Source: Clostridia bacterium (lineage in GTDB: Bacteria > Bacillota > Clostridia > UBA1381). Taken from it: a stretch of DNA of 6,095 bases. The translations under genes and the position numbers were made by a program. The stretch covers positions 1 to 6,095 of the forward strand of contig CAADSR010000183.1 in NCBI GenBank assembly GCA_900751685.1. The letters are read 5' to 3'. The notes under the pieces were generated by a model. It was not told the origin of the DNA. It did not search any database and was given only the letters and a program-made list of their open reading frames with translations. Positions 4,320 to 6,095 of the stretch are shown piece by piece (position 1 is the first letter of the stretch; each line of letters starts with the position of its first letter).

Positions 4320-6095
4320 GTGCGTATTCATACTTTTAAATTAGAAAAAGTAACAATTTTCATTTTATTGTGTTCAATCTTACTGGCGATCCTTCTGATC
4401 TTGTTAGGCAGCAAATTTTATGCGATCAAAGCATCTTCTACAAAAGATGACTTCATTAAGTGGGTAGATTTCACACCAACTTACTCTGTCCTGGAGAAAA
4501 CCTCATCCCTGGACATTACTTCCCATTCGGAAAGCAATGATATCCAATACAATTGGACAGAGCTTCTGGCGTATCTTGGGGCCTCGTATGGAGGGGATTT
4601 TTCCCGCTATAAGGAGAAAGATCTTGACGGGCTCGTCTCCCGTCTGCAAAACGGGGAAACGATGGAGCAGATCACTGAAAAAATGGAGTATTATGATTAT
4701 TATAAAAAATGTTATGATGCTGTCCTGTCCAATTTTATCGGGGAATATGAAATGCAAACAAGTGACGGCTCTTACGAAAAAAAATATGGGATCAAAGCCT
4801 TTTTGCCTATAGCAAAAAATTATGGCTTCAGCCATTATGACGATTTCGGCAACGCACGCAGCTATGGCTATGCCCGTAAGCATTTGGGAAATGACTTGAT
4901 GGGGGCCATCGGAACACCGGTCGTGGCTGTGGAAGGCGGCATTGTAGAAGCAATGGGATGGAACCAATACGGCGGCTGGCGCGTTGGGATCCGCAGCATG
5001 GATGGGCAACGGTACTATTATTACGCCCATTTGCGCAAAGACCATCCTTTCCATGATGAATTGTATGAAGGAAAGACCGTTTCCGCTGGGGACGTCATTG
5101 GCTATTTAGGGATGACTGGCTATTCCACGACTGAAAACGTAAACAATATCACAACACCCCATCTTCATTTTGGACTCCAATTGATTTTTGACGAGTCTCA
5201 AAAGAATGAAAATGAGATTTGGATCGATGTATATCAAATTATTGAATTTTTGAAAAAAAATCAATGTGAAGTCGTTGCGCGTACTACAGAAACCTCCAAA
5301 GAGTATGACCGGAAATATGAAATAGCGGACGAATATACTGATGTGTTTGCAGAGGATGGTATCTCCTTGCCGATTTTGATGTACCACAGCGTTTTGAAGG
5401 ACCAGTCAAGAACAAATAAATATACGATTACTCCCACGCGGCTGCGCCAGGATTTTGACCTGATCCGTGACCACGGATATACTACAATCACGATGACGGA
5501 ATTGATCAACTATGTCCATAACGATGCCCCTCTCCCCGAAAAGCCGATCATAATTACCTTTGATGATGGGTTTTATAACAATTTCGGATATGTCACTCCT
5601 ATTCTGGAAGAGTATGGGATGAAAGCAGTGATCTCTGTTGTCGGGGAATATACCGATAAATATACCGAAGATAATATTGAAAACCTGAACTATGGTTACC
5701 TGCGCTGGCAGGATGTCAAAACATTGATTGATTCTGATGTATTTGAAGTGCAGAACCATTCTTATTCGTTCCACTCCATGGATGGAAGCCGGAAAGGAAG
5801 CAAGAAAAAAGAAAATGAAAGTGATGAGACCTATAAAAAAGCGTTCATAGGCGATATCCAAAAAATGCAGGATGCGTTTTCGGAACACACAGGGTATACC
5901 CCAAACACGTTTACATACCCATTTGGGGCGATCACGCTAAAATCAAACGATTATGTTAAAGAAATGGGCTTCTCTGCAAGCCTTTCCTGCAATGAAGGCA
6001 TCAATACCATCACAAAAGATCCTGAATGCCTATATTTGTTGAAACGCTATAACCGTCCAGGCGATGTGGATTCAAAAACATTTTTCAGCAAAACC
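4320..6095 (+). CDS. Membrane-anchored M23 metallopeptidase - NodB/CE4 polysaccharide deacetylase fusion, 3' end off window
   Basis: A single open frame of 592 codons from GTG (4320-4322), SD AGGAGG 7 nt upstream, with no stop before the right edge. A short N-terminus and one membrane span (about 11-35) predict an enzyme facing outside. A helical Lachnospiraceae-type region follows (about 41-160). The M23/LytM domain (about 165-310) keeps its zinc and catalytic residues: HLGND (H188, D192), YAHL (H237) and HLHFG (H281, H283), so peptidoglycan cross-bridge or stem-peptide cleavage is expected. After a linker of about 25-35 residues comes the deacetylase domain (from about 347): LPILMYHS, TFDDG (D415, D416), NHSYSFH (H480, H485, an H-x4-H spacing instead of the common H-x3-H) and FTYPFG (531-536). 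This predicts N-deacetylation of a glycan, plausibly peptidoglycan. The final residues resemble the usual family end, so little is missing. It lies behind spoVAC, so a spore-wall role is inferred, not shown. Confidence 0.9.
   Translation, partial: MRIHTFKLEKVTIFILLCSILLAILLILLGSKFYAIKASSTKDDFIKWVDFTPTYSVLEKTSSLDITSHSESNDIQYNWTELLAYLGASYGGDFSRYKEKDLDGLVSRLQNGETMEQITEKMEYYDYYKKCYDAVLSNFIGEYEMQTSDGSYEKKYGIKAFLPIAKNYGFSHYDDFGNARSYGYARKHLGNDLMGAIGTPVVAVEGGIVEAMGWNQYGGWRVGIRSMDGQRYYYYAHLRKDHPFHDELYEGKTVSAGDVIGYLGMTGYSTTENVNNITTPHLHFGLQLIFDESQKNENEIWIDVYQIIEFLKKNQCEVVARTTETSKEYDRKYEIADEYTDVFAEDGISLPILMYHSVLKDQSRTNKYTITPTRLRQDFDLIRDHGYTTITMTELINYVHNDAPLPEKPIIITFDDGFYNNFGYVTPILEEYGMKAVISVVGEYTDKYTEDNIENLNYGYLRWQDVKTLIDSDVFEVQNHSYSFHSMDGSRKGSKKKENESDETYKKAFIGDIQKMQDAFSEHTGYTPNTFTYPFGAITLKSNDYVKEMGFSASLSCNEGINTITKDPECLYLLKRYNRPGDVDSKTFFSKT

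Noticed and set aside
4503..5054. 183-codon minus-strand open frame inside the fusion gene
   Set aside because: It lies wholly antisense to the M23 region, whose plus-strand frame has clear catalytic motifs. It has no recognisable domain or convincing ribosome-binding site.
5406..5888. 160-codon minus-strand open frame, plus the two at 5106-5387 and 5261-5509
   Set aside because: Antisense shadows of the deacetylase domain and linker, overlapping one another and without family resemblance.

Overview
The window reads as chromosomal DNA of a spore-forming member of the Clostridia, most likely Lachnospiraceae. This rests on a stage V sporulation gene (spoVAC), strong AAGGAG/GGAGG ribosome-binding sites, moderate GC, and protein families typical of that group (YqhQ/DUF1385, DUF5685 next to a small DnaJ protein, and a Lachnospiraceae-style M23 peptidase). 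No mobile element, tRNA, rRNA or CRISPR array was seen.

Left part (1-3633, all minus strand): five closely packed genes transcribed right to left. In transcription order they are a DUF5685 protein, a J-domain/TPR-like/cysteine-rich-tail protein, a polytopic membrane protein of unknown function, YqhQ (DUF1385), and PrmC (release-factor glutamine methyltransferase), which runs off the left edge. Junctions are a 4-nt overlap, a 10-nt gap, an 11-nt gap and a 7-nt overlap. Shine-Dalgarno (SD) sequences overlap upstream stop codons, so this looks like one operon with translational coupling. A good SigA-type promoter (TTGAAA-17-TATACT) lies just upstream of the first gene.

Middle (3634-3822): a 189-bp divergent intergenic region. 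It holds the minus-strand promoter, a short inverted repeat in its leader, a perfect 16-bp AT-rich palindrome, and a candidate forespore (SigG-like) promoter facing spoVAC.

Right part (3823-6095, plus strand): spoVAC, then a 592-codon open reading frame starting at GTG and still open at the window edge. The spoVAD and spoVAE genes that usually accompany spoVAC do not follow it. The large ORF is a membrane-anchored fusion of an M23 (LytM-type) metallopeptidase with a NodB/CE4 polysaccharide deacetylase, with the zinc-ligand motifs of both domains recognisable. A perfect 11-bp stem between the two genes buries its SD completely.

The most interesting part is this right-hand unit: a putative two-activity peptidoglycan-remodelling protein downstream of a spore dipicolinic-acid channel gene, with what looks like RNA-level control of its translation. 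Second is the DUF5685/cysteine-tailed DnaJ pair, whose sequences suggest metal binding and possibly an isoprenoid-synthase-like fold.
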